From Zoogloea dura (GTDB lineage: Bacteria > Pseudomonadota > Gammaproteobacteria > Burkholderiales > Rhodocyclaceae): a DNA stretch of 64,000 nucleotides. The stretch lies in assembly GCF_012927165.1 (NCBI RefSeq), contig NZ_JABBGA010000008.1, positions 163,563 to 227,562 of the forward strand. The letters run 5' to 3'. The notes beneath the pieces are model-generated. The model did no database searches, was not told the origin of the DNA, and saw only the letters and a program-made list of their open reading frames with translations. A program made the position numbers and the translations under genes. Within the stretch, counting starts at the first letter, position 1. Each line of letters starts with the position of its first letter. Shown here one piece after another: positions 28,440 to 36,890 of the stretch.

Positions 28440-28928
28440 TCAGTAGATGAAGGGCAGCAGCTTCCTGACCCGCTGTCGATAGGCTGCGTAGTCGGGGAAA
28501 CGCGCCATCAGCCAGGCTTCCTCGCGGCGCGACTTGATGTCGAAAAAGACCAGCAGGGTGAGGGCCCACAGCAGGGTCAGGCTGCCCTGCACGAAGCATC
28601 CCCAGCCGAAGGCGGCCAGCAGGATGCCGCTGTAGATGGGGTGGCGCACCAGGGCATAGGGGCCCGTGGTGACCAGCGTGCAGTCGTCCCGGGGGTGGGG
28701 CAGCGGGGTGAGCCCGCGGCCCAGGCGCAGGGCGGCTGCCAATGCAAGCGCCAGCCCGGCGGCCAGCAGGGCGATGCCCGCCAGCTGTGCCGGCCACAGG
28801 CTCCAGGCCGGCCAGGCGGGCAGACCGGCCAGGTGACGGGGGCCGAACAGGAGCAGGGCCAGCAGCACCGCCTGCAGGGCGACATAGCCTTCCCCACGCC
28901 GGCCCAGCCACCAAGGGTGTCTGCTCAT
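28440..28928 (-). CDS. Isoprenylcysteine carboxyl methyltransferase-family membrane protein
   Basis: The 162-residue protein has four hydrophobic segments and the C-terminal family signature TTGPYALVRHPIYSGIL followed by RREEAWLMARFPDYAAYRQRV, as in bacterial ICMT/PEMT-like methyltransferases. These are presumed lipid or small-molecule methyltransferases that use SAM at the membrane. The start at 28928 (MSRHPWWLG) was chosen because the upstream extension overlaps the next gene and is not hydrophobic. Confidence 0.85.
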   Translation of the reverse strand: MSRHPWWLGRRGEGYVALQAVLLALLLFGPRHLAGLPAWPAWSLWPAQLAGIALLAAGLALALAAALRLGRGLTPLPHPRDDCTLVTTGPYALVRHPIYSGILLAAFGWGCFVQGSLTLLWALTLLVFFDIKSRREEAWLMARFPDYAAYRQRVRKLLPFIY

Positions 28929-28974
28929 CGCTGCGATGACTTCCGCGGGGGGCGCCCCGGAAGCACGCCGGGTT

Positions 28975-29289
28975 TCATCCCACCACGAAGCCCGGTACGT
29001 CGATGCGTACCGTCGGGCGGTCGAGCACGACGGCCACGCAGCTCGCAAAGCGCCGGGCCCAGTCGCCACCCTGGGCGAAGCGGGCTTCCCCGCCGTACTT
29101 GGCCACATTGAGGATCACGTCGAGTATCAGTACCTTGCCCACCGGGTTGCTGGGCGTGCATTCGAGTTCGTCGAACTCCTCCTGCAGCCACTCGCGGGCG
29201 GATTCCTTGCTCAGCCCGGCCACGTCCTGGGGGTGCAGGTTGAACTCGTACTCCCGGTCTGCCCGGAAGACGACGCTGATGTGGTACAT
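28975..29289 (-). CDS. Unknown small protein
   Basis: The 104-residue soluble protein begins MYHISVVFRADREYEFNLHP and has no signal peptide, membrane segment or catalytic motif that I recognise. The ATG at 29289 is preceded by AAGAGGAG, a strong ribosome-binding site, so translation is likely. It precedes the methyltransferase gene by 46 bp on the minus strand and may share its transcript. Confidence 0.7.
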   Translation of the reverse strand: MYHISVVFRADREYEFNLHPQDVAGLSKESAREWLQEEFDELECTPSNPVGKVLILDVILNVAKYGGEARFAQGGDWARRFASCVAVVLDRPTVRIDVPGFVVG

Positions 29290-29401
29290 ACTGGTCTCCT
29301 CTTGTTTTTTTCACCCTGATGCCTGCATTTTTCGGTGCCGGGCGGCTGGAATCAAGTAACCGATTGTTATCATCCCCCGGTTGTTTCATCGACTGTCTCC
29401 C

Positions 29402-30664
29402 ATGACTGCATCTCCCTGGCGTGCCCTCGCCAACCGTCGCATGCTGATCTGCGTGCTGACCGGATTCTCATCGGGCCTGCCCCTTTACCTGCTGCTCAAC
29501 CTGGTGCCCGCCTGGTTGAAGACCGAGGGGCTGTCCCTGAAGGCCATCGGGGCCTTTGCACTGATCCAGTTTCCCTACACCTGGAAGTTCGTCTGGTCGC
29601 CTTTCCTCGACCGCTACGCCTTGCCCTTGCTGGGCCGGCGGCGGGGCTGGATGGGGCTGACCCAGCTGCTGCTGCTGGCGGCGATCGCCTGGCTGGGCAC
29701 CTTGTCGCCCACCGCCGAGCTCGGCCTGGTGGTGGGCCTGACGGCGCTGATCGCCTTTCTCTCGGCCACCCAGGACATCGTGCTGGACGCCTACCGGCGG
29801 GAGCTGCTGCCGGATATCGAGCTGGGCATCGGCAACGCGATCCACGTGAACGCCTACAAGCTGGCCGGGCTGGTGCCCGGTTCCCTGTCCCTGGTGCTGG
29901 CCGACCATCTGCCGTGGTCGCAGGTCTTCCTGGTGACGGCCCTGTTCATGGCGCCGGGCCTGGCGATGACCCTGATGGTTCGCGAGCCGGTGGTGGCCGC
30001 CGGGGCGCCGCGGACGCTGCGGGACGCGGTGGTGGAGCCCTTCCGGGAGTTCTTTGGGCGTCATGGCATGCGCTCGGCGCTGGTCGTGCTGTCCTTCATC
30101 TTCCTCTACAAGCTGGGTGACTCCCTGTGCACGGCCCTGGCGACGCCCTTCTACCTGGACATGGGCTTCACCAAGACGGAGATCGGCCTGGTAGCCAAGA
30201 ACGCAGGCCTGTGGCCCAGCGTGATCGGTGGCCTGCTGGGCGGCTTGTGGATGATCCGCCTGGGTATCAACCGGGCCCTGTGGGTCTTCGGCGTGGTGCA
30301 GTGGCTGGCAATCTACGGCTTTGCCTGGCTGGCCTGGCTGGGGCCCGGTGAGTCCGACACGGCACGGCTGGCCGTGCTGGCCGGGGTGATCGGCCTGGAG
30401 GCGCTGGGCGTCGGGCTGGGCACCACGGCCTTCGTTGCCTACATGGCGCGCACAACCCACCCGGCCTATACGGCGACCCAACTGGCCCTGTTCACCAGCC
30501 TGATGGCGGTGCCGCGCACCTTCATCAACGCCTCCGCCGGATGGCTGGTGGAGTTCCTGGGCTGGTTCGATTTCTTCATGCTGTGCGGTGTGCTGGCGGT
30601 GCCCGGCATGCTGCTCCTCGTCAAGGTTGCGCCGTGGCATGCGCCGCGGGAGTCGGCCTCCTGA
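29402..30664 (+). CDS. ampG: AmpG-like muropeptide permease (MFS)
   Basis: The 420-residue major-facilitator protein has about 12 transmembrane helices. It contains the AmpG-type stretches GFSSGLPLYLLLNLVPAWL, FPYTWKFVWSPFLDRY and ATQDIVLDAYRREL. AmpG imports GlcNAc-anhydro-muropeptides for cell-wall recycling. The ATG at 29402 was preferred over a TTG 21 bases upstream. A SMUG1-like gene follows 23 bp later on the same strand. Confidence 0.88.
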   Translation: MTASPWRALANRRMLICVLTGFSSGLPLYLLLNLVPAWLKTEGLSLKAIGAFALIQFPYTWKFVWSPFLDRYALPLLGRRRGWMGLTQLLLLAAIAWLGTLSPTAELGLVVGLTALIAFLSATQDIVLDAYRRELLPDIELGIGNAIHVNAYKLAGLVPGSLSLVLADHLPWSQVFLVTALFMAPGLAMTLMVREPVVAAGAPRTLRDAVVEPFREFFGRHGMRSALVVLSFIFLYKLGDSLCTALATPFYLDMGFTKTEIGLVAKNAGLWPSVIGGLLGGLWMIRLGINRALWVFGVVQWLAIYGFAWLAWLGPGESDTARLAVLAGVIGLEALGVGLGTTAFVAYMARTTHPAYTATQLALFTSLMAVPRTFINASAGWLVEFLGWFDFFMLCGVLAVPGMLLLVKVAPWHAPRESAS

Positions 30665-30687
30665 TCCTGCTTTCCCCCGTTCTTGCC

Positions 30688-31404
30688 ATGACCTCTCTCG
30701 AATCCGCTGCCCGCCGTCTCTCCGATGCCCTGGACGGGATGCGCTTTGCCGCGCCGGTGTCCCATGTGTACAACCCCCTGACCTATGCCTGGGCGCCCAA
30801 TGCGCTGTACCTGCAGCGCTACGGCCACGGGCCCAAGCGGGTGGTCTTTGTCGGCATGAATCCGGGGCCCTTCGGCATGGTCCAGACCGGCGTGCCTTTT
30901 GGCGAGATCGCGGCGGTGCGGGACTGGATGGGCATCGAGGCGGATGTGATGAGACCGCCGGAGGAGAATCCGAAGCGCCCTATCGAGGGCTTCGCCTGCC
31001 CCCGTTCGGAGGTGAGCGGGCGGCGTTTGTGGGGTTTGTTCGCCGAGCGTTTCGGAACGGCGGAAGCCTTTTTTGCCGAGCACTTCGTGGCCAACTACTG
31101 CCCGCTGGCCTTCTTCGACGGCGGCCGCAACCTGACCCCCGACAAGCTTCCGGCGGCGGAGCAGGGGCCCCTGCTGGCTGCCTGTGATGCCCATCTGCGC
31201 GAGGTGGCGGCGATCCTCCAGCCCGAGTGGGTGATCGGCGTCGGGGCCTGGGCCGAGCAGCGCGCGCGGCTTGCCCTGGAAGGCCTGCCGGTGCGTTTTG
31301 GCCGCGTGCTGCACCCCAGTCCGGCCAGCCCGGCGGCCAATCGCGGCTGGAGCGAGGCCGCCACCCGCCAGCTGCACGAGCAGGGCGTCTGGGCGGCTCT
31401 GTAA
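30688..31404 (+). CDS. SMUG1-type uracil-DNA glycosylase
   Basis: The 238-residue protein has the SMUG1 motif I GMNPGPFGMVQTGVPFG (about 55-71) with the catalytic-water Asn. It also has VANYCPLAFF and the late motif HPSPASPAANRGW (about 209-221) with the transition-state His. SMUG1 removes uracil and oxidised pyrimidines from DNA. This family is patchy in bacteria but regular in betaproteobacteria. The length is slightly shorter than the human enzyme. Confidence 0.92.
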   Translation: MTSLESAARRLSDALDGMRFAAPVSHVYNPLTYAWAPNALYLQRYGHGPKRVVFVGMNPGPFGMVQTGVPFGEIAAVRDWMGIEADVMRPPEENPKRPIEGFACPRSEVSGRRLWGLFAERFGTAEAFFAEHFVANYCPLAFFDGGRNLTPDKLPAAEQGPLLAACDAHLREVAAILQPEWVIGVGAWAEQRARLALEGLPVRFGRVLHPSPASPAANRGWSEAATRQLHEQGVWAAL

Positions 31405-31407
31405 GGT

Positions 31408-33285
31408 TCAGGTGCTCCAGCCGGCGCGTCCACGGCCCTTGGCCTTGTACATGGCCTGGTCGGCGCGGTTGATCAGGGTGTCGGCGCTGTCGCCGTCGCC
31501 GGGGAAGTGGGCGATGCCGATGCTGCAGGAGATGCGCAGGTCGCGGCCAGTGATGGTGAAGGGCCGGGACAGGCTGTCGAGGACTTTCCGGGCGAGGGCT
31601 GCGTCGGCTTCCGGGTTGGCGTCGGCCGCCATTGCGACGATGAATTCGTCGCCGCCCAGGCGGGCCACCGAGTCGTCGCCGCGGAACAGGGTGGCGAGGC
31701 GCTGCCCGACCTGACCGAGCAGCAGGTCGCCGGTGTCGTGGCCATACAGGTCGTTGACCGGCTTGAAGTGGTCGAGGTCGATGAACATCACGGTGACGTG
31801 GCCCTGGTTGCGCCTGGCCTGGCGCAGCAAGCTCTCGATGCGGTCGTTCATGAGGGCCCGGTTGGGCAGGCCGGTGAGCAGGTCGAAATTGGCCTGATGC
31901 CAGATCTCGCTGTCCCGCCGGCGCTGTTCGGTGACGTCGGTGAGCAGGGCGATGCGGTGGGTGACGCGGCCGTGCGCGTCATGGACGCAGGACACCATCG
32001 CGTGCCCGGTATATCCCTGGCCATCCTTGCGCACTCCCGGAAAATCGGTCTCCCAGTGGCCAGGACGAGGCAGGGCGAGCCGGGCGGCGAGTCCGGTTTC
32101 ACCCGTATCCGCGGGCTCCAGTGCCGATACCGGCAGCCCCCTGGCTTCGCCAGCCGGGATGCCGGTGATCACCGAGAAAGCCGGGTTGGTGTCCACGATG
32201 AGACCGTGGCGGTCTATCACCATGATGCCCTCCCCCATGTGGGTGAGCACCCCCCGGTAGTGTTCCTCCCGCACGCCAAGCTGATGGACGGCCTTCTCGT
32301 AGCGCTGCAGGGCGAGCAGCAGGATGATCACCACCAGGGCGAAGAGGGCGCTCGAGAGGCCGGCCCGGAGCAGCGTCCAGTGGTTGATCTCGTGCACCGG
32401 CGCCAGGGCCTCGTCGAGGGCGATGCCCGACAGCATCACCAGGCCCGAGGGGAGGCGCGTCCAGGCGTACTGGCGGAGCACGCCATCGACGGAGGCGTGG
32501 GCAACGTAGTCGCCCTCCTGACGTTCGGGGTGAAGGATGTAGTCCCGCTGCTGGGGAGCCTGCTTGCCGTAGTGCTCGCGCCCCTTGAGGGTGCGCAGCA
32601 GGACGTGGCCACTGCCGTCCACCAGGGTGAGGGTGTCGCGGGGCGCGGTTTCGAAGCGGGCCAGCTGCTGGGTCCAGGCGTCCGGTGAGACGGCCAGGGA
32701 GACCACGCCGTCGAAGCGCCCGTTGCGCTTGATGGCCCGCGCGATCTGGATGCTCCATTTGCCGGTCAGGCGCCCCAGCACCGGCGGACTGACCTGCAGG
32801 ATGTCGCCGGTGTCCGTCGCCAGGCTGCGGAAGTAGTTCCGGTCACCCAGATAGTTGCGCGGTGAGGGGCCCAGGGACGAATAAACGAGGTAGCCGTCGG
32901 CATCGATCAGGAACTGCTGCAGGACGAGTTCGGGAGGGAGCGCCTCCACCACCATCCGGCTGTGGCTGGCGACCGCCTGCAGGCCGTCTGGAACGGCTGC
33001 ACGGGTGATCTTGAGGGCAAAGTCGAAGCGCTCGATGGTGGCCTGGATGGTCTCGCCGGCGGCGCGCGCGCGGAGCAGGGCCTGGGTGCGCAGGCGCTCG
33101 CGGGCGGCGGTCTCCCGCGATTCCAGGTCGGACAGGACATCCGGCCAGGCGAGAGCGAGTGTCAGGATGCCGAGGGTGGCCACCGCCAGGCGAATGATCA
33201 GCAGGGGGCGATGCCGCAAGCGTGTGAGCAGCGCCGGGCCACTGAGTTGGGCGCGCCCGGGGTCTGCGGTGTGCTGTTGCTCCAT
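31408..33285 (-). CDS. Membrane sensor diguanylate cyclase (Cache-PAS-GGDEF)
   Basis: The 625-residue protein has TM1 (about 28-46), a large periplasmic Cache-like sensor (about 50-300, with YLVYSSLGPSPRNYLGDRNYF), TM2 (about 312-332), a PAS domain (about 345-460) and a GGDEF domain with LGGDEFIVAMAAD. An RxxD inhibitory site (RGDD) sits five residues before GGDEF, so product inhibition is expected. There is no EAL domain. It should make c-di-GMP in response to a periplasmic ligand, unidentified. It is convergent with the SMUG1-like gene. Confidence 0.94.
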   Translation of the reverse strand: MEQQHTADPGRAQLSGPALLTRLRHRPLLIIRLAVATLGILTLALAWPDVLSDLESRETAARERLRTQALLRARAAGETIQATIERFDFALKITRAAVPDGLQAVASHSRMVVEALPPELVLQQFLIDADGYLVYSSLGPSPRNYLGDRNYFRSLATDTGDILQVSPPVLGRLTGKWSIQIARAIKRNGRFDGVVSLAVSPDAWTQQLARFETAPRDTLTLVDGSGHVLLRTLKGREHYGKQAPQQRDYILHPERQEGDYVAHASVDGVLRQYAWTRLPSGLVMLSGIALDEALAPVHEINHWTLLRAGLSSALFALVVIILLLALQRYEKAVHQLGVREEHYRGVLTHMGEGIMVIDRHGLIVDTNPAFSVITGIPAGEARGLPVSALEPADTGETGLAARLALPRPGHWETDFPGVRKDGQGYTGHAMVSCVHDAHGRVTHRIALLTDVTEQRRRDSEIWHQANFDLLTGLPNRALMNDRIESLLRQARRNQGHVTVMFIDLDHFKPVNDLYGHDTGDLLLGQVGQRLATLFRGDDSVARLGGDEFIVAMAADANPEADAALARKVLDSLSRPFTITGRDLRISCSIGIAHFPGDGDSADTLINRADQAMYKAKGRGRAGWST

Positions 33286-33580
33286 GGGTTGCTCGCCGTA
33301 GCTGGCCCTTCACGCAGTACTCGCCGGGAGCGCTGGTCGTTGGTGACCTTGATCGCAGCCGGCCCGCTTCCTGTTCGCCCGTTACATCGTGACACAGTGT
33401 GTCTTGCTGGGGTAGATCGGGTTTACGTCGAGGGCGGGGCCAGGCTTGATCTGTTTGTGCGGCGGAGGGTGTTGCGGGTGCTCGTTCCGGGAGGGCAGGG
33501 TGAATGAATGTTCCCAGGCCCCCGCTGAGCGGCTCGCTGCTTCCCGCGGGGGTGCTTTCATCCCGGGGCGGCCCAAGATG
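33286..33580. other. Noncoding gap upstream of the sensor cyclase
   Basis: I see no supported gene. Two short open frames of about 60-85 codons cross it, but they lack ribosome sites and have Pro/Arg-rich translations. A small dyad GTGACACAGTGTGTC lies at about 33390-33404. The promoter of the minus-strand cyclase gene probably lies here. Confidence 0.4.
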
Positions 33581-33616
33581 AAAAAAAGCTCCTTCCGTTG
33601 CCGGAGAGGAGCCTTT
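33581..33616 (-). terminator. Intrinsic terminator of infA
   Basis: On the minus strand GGCTCCTCTCCG-GCAA-CGGAAGGAGC is followed by TTTTTTT, 20 bases after the infA stop codon. Confidence 0.88.
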
Positions 33617-33635
33617 GGCGGCCTGCCTGGTGCGC

Positions 33636-33899
33636 TTAGTAGCGGCGGGCGGGCGGCGGGGAGGACATGCCGGTCTTGGCCGGCAGGTGACGGAAGGTGA
33701 TGCGGCCCTTGGACAGGTCGTAGGGCGACATTTCGAGGGTCACTTCGTCACCGGCGATGATCCGGATGTGGTTTTTCTTGAGCTTGCCGCCGGAGTAGGC
33801 GATCAGGTTGTGGCCGTTGTCGAGGGTGACGCGGTAGCGGCCGTCGGGCAGCACTTCAGTGACGCTGCCATGCATTTCGATCAGTTCTTCTTTTGCCAT
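33636..33899 (-). CDS. infA: Translation initiation factor IF-1, extended form
   Basis: The 87-residue protein is an OB-fold IF-1 ([46 protein letters not shown]). It carries a C-terminal tail of about 15 residues ([17 protein letters not shown]) beyond the usual 72-residue form. Such extended copies are typical of a second, non-ribosomal-operon infA in betaproteobacteria. IF-1 binds the ribosomal A site during initiation. A terminator follows and a purine-rich AAGGAG site precedes the ATG. Confidence 0.95.
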   Translation of the reverse strand: MAKEELIEMHGSVTEVLPDGRYRVTLDNGHNLIAYSGGKLKKNHIRIIAGDEVTLEMSPYDLSKGRITFRHLPAKTGMSSPPPARRY

Positions 33900-34116
33900 G
33901 TCGGGCTCCTTGTGGGTGGCCGGGGTGGCATCCCGCGGTTCGCGGGGGCGTGTCGGCCAGGGCCCGCCACCGCCTTGGTGGGCCAGGTTTCACCCAGGCC
34001 GGGTGGGCTGGGCGATCTAATGTCGGCGCGGATATCAGCGGGCCGGCGAATGCTGTGTCTGCGCCAGTGTCGCAGACAAAGATGAAAGGCGTGGTATGGC
34101 GGTGGCCCGACGCCTG
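33900..34116 (-). promoter_or_regulatory. infA leader/promoter region
   Basis: This 217-base region holds no gene. Minus-strand dyads include GTCTGCGACACTGGCGCAGAC (about 34054-34074) and a GC-rich stem near 33940-34000. The infA promoter must lie here because a terminator at 34117-34146 isolates it from upstream transcripts. The exact -35/-10 is not clear. Confidence 0.4.
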
Positions 34117-34146
34117 AAAAAACAAGGCCACCGTGTGGTGGCCTTG
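34117..34146 (-). terminator. Intrinsic terminator of the candidate small RNA
   Basis: CAAGGCCACC-GTGT-GGTGGCCTTG (34123-34146) is a perfect 10-bp stem that runs into TTTTTT on the minus strand. No protein gene ends just upstream of it. Confidence 0.88.
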
Positions 34147-34329
34147 ATTCGAAATCGGGGAGGGGCCCGGCGCTCCGGATCGCCCTGTTGGCAGATTCCT
34201 GAAGCCCTGGTGCCTCGGGTTCAAAATTCCTGACTTTGAAAGCCTGTCCTTGTAAGCCCTTGCGCCTCTTTGGCTTCGCGCATGCAAGCCACTCTGTCGG
34301 GAATTAGACCATGTATTCCTTCCAGTAAG
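34117..34329 (-). ncRNA. Candidate intergenic small RNA (about 210 nt)
   Basis: A minus-strand promoter at 34336-34365 and a strong terminator at 34117-34146 frame a transcript of about 210 bases with no protein gene. Near its 5' end a GGAAGGAAT site precedes ATG-GTC-TAA, a two-codon ORF at about 34307-34315. The remaining sequence is rich in short stems. It is neither 6S RNA nor tmRNA by its visible features. No family is recognised. Confidence 0.5.
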
Positions 34330-34335
34330 CCAGAA

Positions 34336-34365
34336 ATACTAGCAGGAAAACCAGCTCGATGGCAA
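34336..34365 (-). promoter_or_regulatory. Sigma-70 promoter of the candidate small RNA
   Basis: On the minus strand TTGCCA (34365-34360) and TAGTAT (34341-34336) are separated by 18 bases. The expected start is near 34329. Confidence 0.55.
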
Positions 34366-34392
34366 GGTTGCGGAAAAACCGTCTTCAGCCTC

Positions 34393-34902
34393 TCAGCGGC
34401 ACTCCGTCTGCCAGTCGCGGAACCAGGCCGTCAGGGGGCGCTGCGGGCCGAGCCTGGCCAGGCGTTGCTCGATGGCCTCGTGGTTGCCCCATACCACTTG
34501 GTCGAGCTGGCCCTCGGCGACCTGTTGTTCGATGTCCCGGCAGTACAGTCCCAGGGCCCTGTCCACGTAGAAGCCGTAAGTCCGGCAGGCTACCGGGCGT
34601 TGCGCATAGACCGGACAGGCGCCGCTGGCGGGGTCAAGCAGGGGGCAGGTCACTGGACGGGCCGGGCTGTCCCCCAGTGCGGTGATGCGGGTCGCGATGA
34701 GGTCGAGCTGTGCAGGCGGCAGGGCGGTCAGACCTTCCTGCAGCAGTGCCCACTCGCCGGCGGTCAGCTGGGGGATGTCTGCGAGTCGTTTGCAGCAGTT
34801 GTCGCAGCCCTTGCCGCACAGCCACTCCGGTTGGTCCTGGCGGATGAAGTGCACGCGCGCGTCGATGTCGGTGTGAAGCTGGGTGAGGGGGCTTGCATCC
34901 AT
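34393..34902 (-). CDS. YkgJ-family cysteine-cluster protein
   Basis: The 169-residue protein has the cysteine pattern of the putative zinc- or iron-chelating YkgJ family: CGKGCDNCCKR (about 29-39), then CPLLD, CPVYAQRPVACRTYG (about 86-110) and a late Cys in YCRD. The function is not established; the cluster suggests metal binding. The ATG at 34902 has GCCTCC-type weak spacing; no better start is visible. Confidence 0.85.
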   Translation of the reverse strand: MDASPLTQLHTDIDARVHFIRQDQPEWLCGKGCDNCCKRLADIPQLTAGEWALLQEGLTALPPAQLDLIATRITALGDSPARPVTCPLLDPASGACPVYAQRPVACRTYGFYVDRALGLYCRDIEQQVAEGQLDQVVWGNHEAIEQRLARLGPQRPLTAWFRDWQTECR

Positions 34903-34978
34903 GGAGGCTTGTCTGCCTGTTTGATCAGGTCGTGGCGGGGCGTCATTCTTGCGGCCGCGCCTGCGCTTGGCAAGCTGA

Positions 34979-35356
34979 TCATCCGCCGTGCACCGGGGAG
35001 CAGAACCACAGTTTGTTGCCTTCGCTGTCGAGAAAACTGCCCACGTTGAAGCCGTCATCGTAGGCCTGGACCGGATCGGCGATGCGCACGCCCCGGGCGG
35101 ACAGTGCCGCCGCGGTGTCGGGCGCATGGGCGGTGGCGATGGTGATGCGGGGATTGGGCTGCTCCGTGGGGCTGCCGTACCAGTCGGACTTCAGCATGAG
35201 GATGGTCGTGCCGAGGAAGTAGCCGACTTTCTGGGTGCCCTCGTAAGCCGGTTCGAGGCCCAGGGTTTCGCTGTAAAAGCGGTGCGCGCGGTGTCTGTCG
35301 CTGACTGCCAGGGCGATGACCTTGATACGCAGGAAGCCAAAGTCTGCTGCTGCCAT
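34979..35356 (-). CDS. VOC-family (glyoxalase/bleomycin-resistance fold) protein
   Basis: The 125-residue protein is a single VOC domain: VIALAVSDRHRAHRFYSETLGLEP near the start and DSEGNKLWFCSP near the end, containing candidate metal or substrate residues. Such proteins are dioxygenases, isomerases or binding proteins. The metal-ligand pattern of glyoxalase I is not fully present. The ATG at 35356 has AGGAGG 9 bases upstream. Confidence 0.85.
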   Translation of the reverse strand: MAAADFGFLRIKVIALAVSDRHRAHRFYSETLGLEPAYEGTQKVGYFLGTTILMLKSDWYGSPTEQPNPRITIATAHAPDTAAALSARGVRIADPVQAYDDGFNVGSFLDSEGNKLWFCSPVHGG

Positions 35357-35474
35357 GATGCAGCCCTCCTGAAAGAGTCCGGAGCATCCTGCGGTCGGGG
35401 AGTGCGGGCCGCAAGGCTTACGAACCCACTATAGACTGGGGGCCGGGCTTTCGTGAAGATTCCCGCAAGCGCGA

Positions 35475-35510
35475 AAAGCTGAAGGCCACCCGAGGGCGGC
35501 CTTCAGCTTT
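35475..35510 (-). terminator. Terminator after the tRNA-Lys pair
   Basis: A 13-bp stem AAAGCTGAAGGCC / GGCCTTCAGCTTT (35476-35488 with 35498-35510) lies just beyond the 3' end of the tRNA genes, with TTTT on the minus strand. It could also end transcripts from the opposite side. Confidence 0.8.
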
Positions 35511-35517
35511 GAATTTC

Positions 35518-35593
35518 TGGTGGGTTGTGAGTGACTCGAACACTCGACCTACGGATTAAGAGTCCGCTGCTCTACCAACTGAGCTAACAACCC
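35518..35593 (-). tRNA. tRNA-Lys (anticodon CTT)
   Basis: The 76-base cloverleaf reads GGGTTGTTAGCTCAG at the 5' end, with the anticodon loop CTCTTAA, T-arm GTTCGAG and an encoded CCA end. The 7-bp acceptor stem (GGGTTGT / ACAACCC) is perfect. The CTT anticodon reads AAG. Confidence 0.95.
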
Positions 35594-35638
35594 AACTTCT
35601 TCTCTGTGGCGCGCATTATATACCACTTTTCGCTTCAG

Positions 35639-35714
35639 TGGTAGGTCGTGCGGGATTCGAACCTGCGACCAACGGATTAAAAGTCCGCTGCTCTACCAGC
35701 TGAGCTAACGACCC
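35639..35714 (-). tRNA. tRNA-Lys (anticodon TTT)
   Basis: The 76-base cloverleaf begins GGGTCGTTAGCTCAG, has the anticodon loop CTTTTAA, T-arm GTTCGAATC and an encoded CCA. The acceptor stem closes with a G-T pair at the first position. It is 45 bp upstream of the CTT tRNA in transcription order. The two share most of their D and anticodon arms, suggesting a tandem duplication. Confidence 0.95.
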
Positions 35715-35756
35715 CCAGCAGAGAAGCGCCGCATTATAGAGATTTATTGGAAAGTG

Positions 35757-36860
35757 TCAACTGTTTCGTAGCTGTATCTGGATCGAGAGGGTGGCACCGG
35801 CGATGATGGCGACAGTTGTGAGGAGCGAGCCCAGGGACAGCGTGGACAGTCCGCTGAGGCCCTGGCCTATGGTGCAGCCCAGGGCCGTGACGCCGCCGAT
35901 CCCCATCAGCATGGCGCCGGTCAGGTGCCGGGCCAGGTCGGGGGCGTCACGGAAGCTCTCGATGCGGAAGCTGTGACCGGTGATGGCGGCCAGCAGGGAG
36001 CCGAGGATCACGCCGAGGGTGAGGGCGATGCCGATCGTGACGATCCGGCTGGTGTCTGTCCACAGCATCAGCAGATCGAGGCTGTAGGCGTAGGGGGCGA
36101 CGAAGCTCAGGGATTCGAGATGGCCGCTGTTGGTGGCCAGGAAGGCGGGCTGCAGGGTGTCCGGGTCCTCGGGGAGATAGCCCAGATGGCCGCTGAGATA
36201 CCAGCCGGCGACGATGCAGGCTCCGATGGCCAGGCTGCCGAACAACGGGCCTGGCTGCCACATGGTGCGTTCGGACAGGGCGAAGAGCCCCAGGCTGCCG
36301 GCTGCGACGGTGCTGCAGGCCAGCCAGGCGCTGCGGCTGTCGAGGGTGAAACGTGCAGCGAGCAGGCTGGGAAGGTCCTGATGAGTGTCGAACTGGATCA
36401 CCACGGGGTCTAGCCAGGCGCTGCGCCAGCCGCCGAACACGCCTCGCAGGGTCATGTAGGCGGAGAGGCCGAGAAAGGCAAAGACGACCAGCGATTTGAG
36501 ATTGCCGCTGCCCAGCCGCAGCAGGGTCTTGGCGCCACAGCCGGACGCGAGGGTCATGCCGATGCCGAACAGGAAGCCGCCGACCAGGTGCGACAGCCAG
36601 GGCAGGCGCTGGCTGGTGTAGATCGAGTCATGCACGTCCACGAGGCCAGCCACCTGCAGCCCGGCGGTGCCGGCGATGGCTACGGCGAGGGCGAGGGCCC
36701 ACATGCGCATGCGGGTCCAGTCGTCCATGATGATGATGTCGGCCACGGCGCCCATGGTGCAGAAGCTGCTGCGCTGGGCTGCGAAGCCAAACAGGGCGCC
36801 GATGGTGCAGGCGGCCCAGGCGATGAGTGGCAGGGAGAGGGGCAGGGTGGGCGTGTCCAT
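35757..36860 (-). CDS. YeeE/YedE-family sulfur-compound transporter
   Basis: The 367-residue membrane protein has about ten helices and the paired conserved-cysteine loops of the family: RSSFCTMGAVADI, LASGCGAKTLLRLGSGNLKS and LGCTIGQGLSGLS. In the characterised member TsuA such cysteines pass thiosulfate across the inner membrane. Here the substrate (thiosulfate, selenium or another sulfur species) is unproven. The ATG at 36860 lies 30 bp from queC on the same strand. Confidence 0.87.
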   Translation of the reverse strand: MDTPTLPLSLPLIAWAACTIGALFGFAAQRSSFCTMGAVADIIIMDDWTRMRMWALALAVAIAGTAGLQVAGLVDVHDSIYTSQRLPWLSHLVGGFLFGIGMTLASGCGAKTLLRLGSGNLKSLVVFAFLGLSAYMTLRGVFGGWRSAWLDPVVIQFDTHQDLPSLLAARFTLDSRSAWLACSTVAAGSLGLFALSERTMWQPGPLFGSLAIGACIVAGWYLSGHLGYLPEDPDTLQPAFLATNSGHLESLSFVAPYAYSLDLLMLWTDTSRIVTIGIALTLGVILGSLLAAITGHSFRIESFRDAPDLARHLTGAMLMGIGGVTALGCTIGQGLSGLSTLSLGSLLTTVAIIAGATLSIQIQLRNS

Positions 36861-36890
36861 GGCGCTTGGAGCGGCGGGACGCCCGCGGGT

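Noticed and set aside
33382..33700. Short frames overlapping the infA terminator region
   Set aside because: They run through the terminator and into infA on the wrong strand, without start signals.
33856..34287. Minus-strand frame of 143 codons across the candidate small RNA
   Set aside because: It reads through the strong terminator at 34117-34146 and overlaps infA; the translation has no protein-like pattern.
34117..34329. Identification of the small transcript as 6S RNA or tmRNA
   Set aside because: It lacks the 6S open-bubble consensus and the tmRNA alanyl acceptor end with T-arm.
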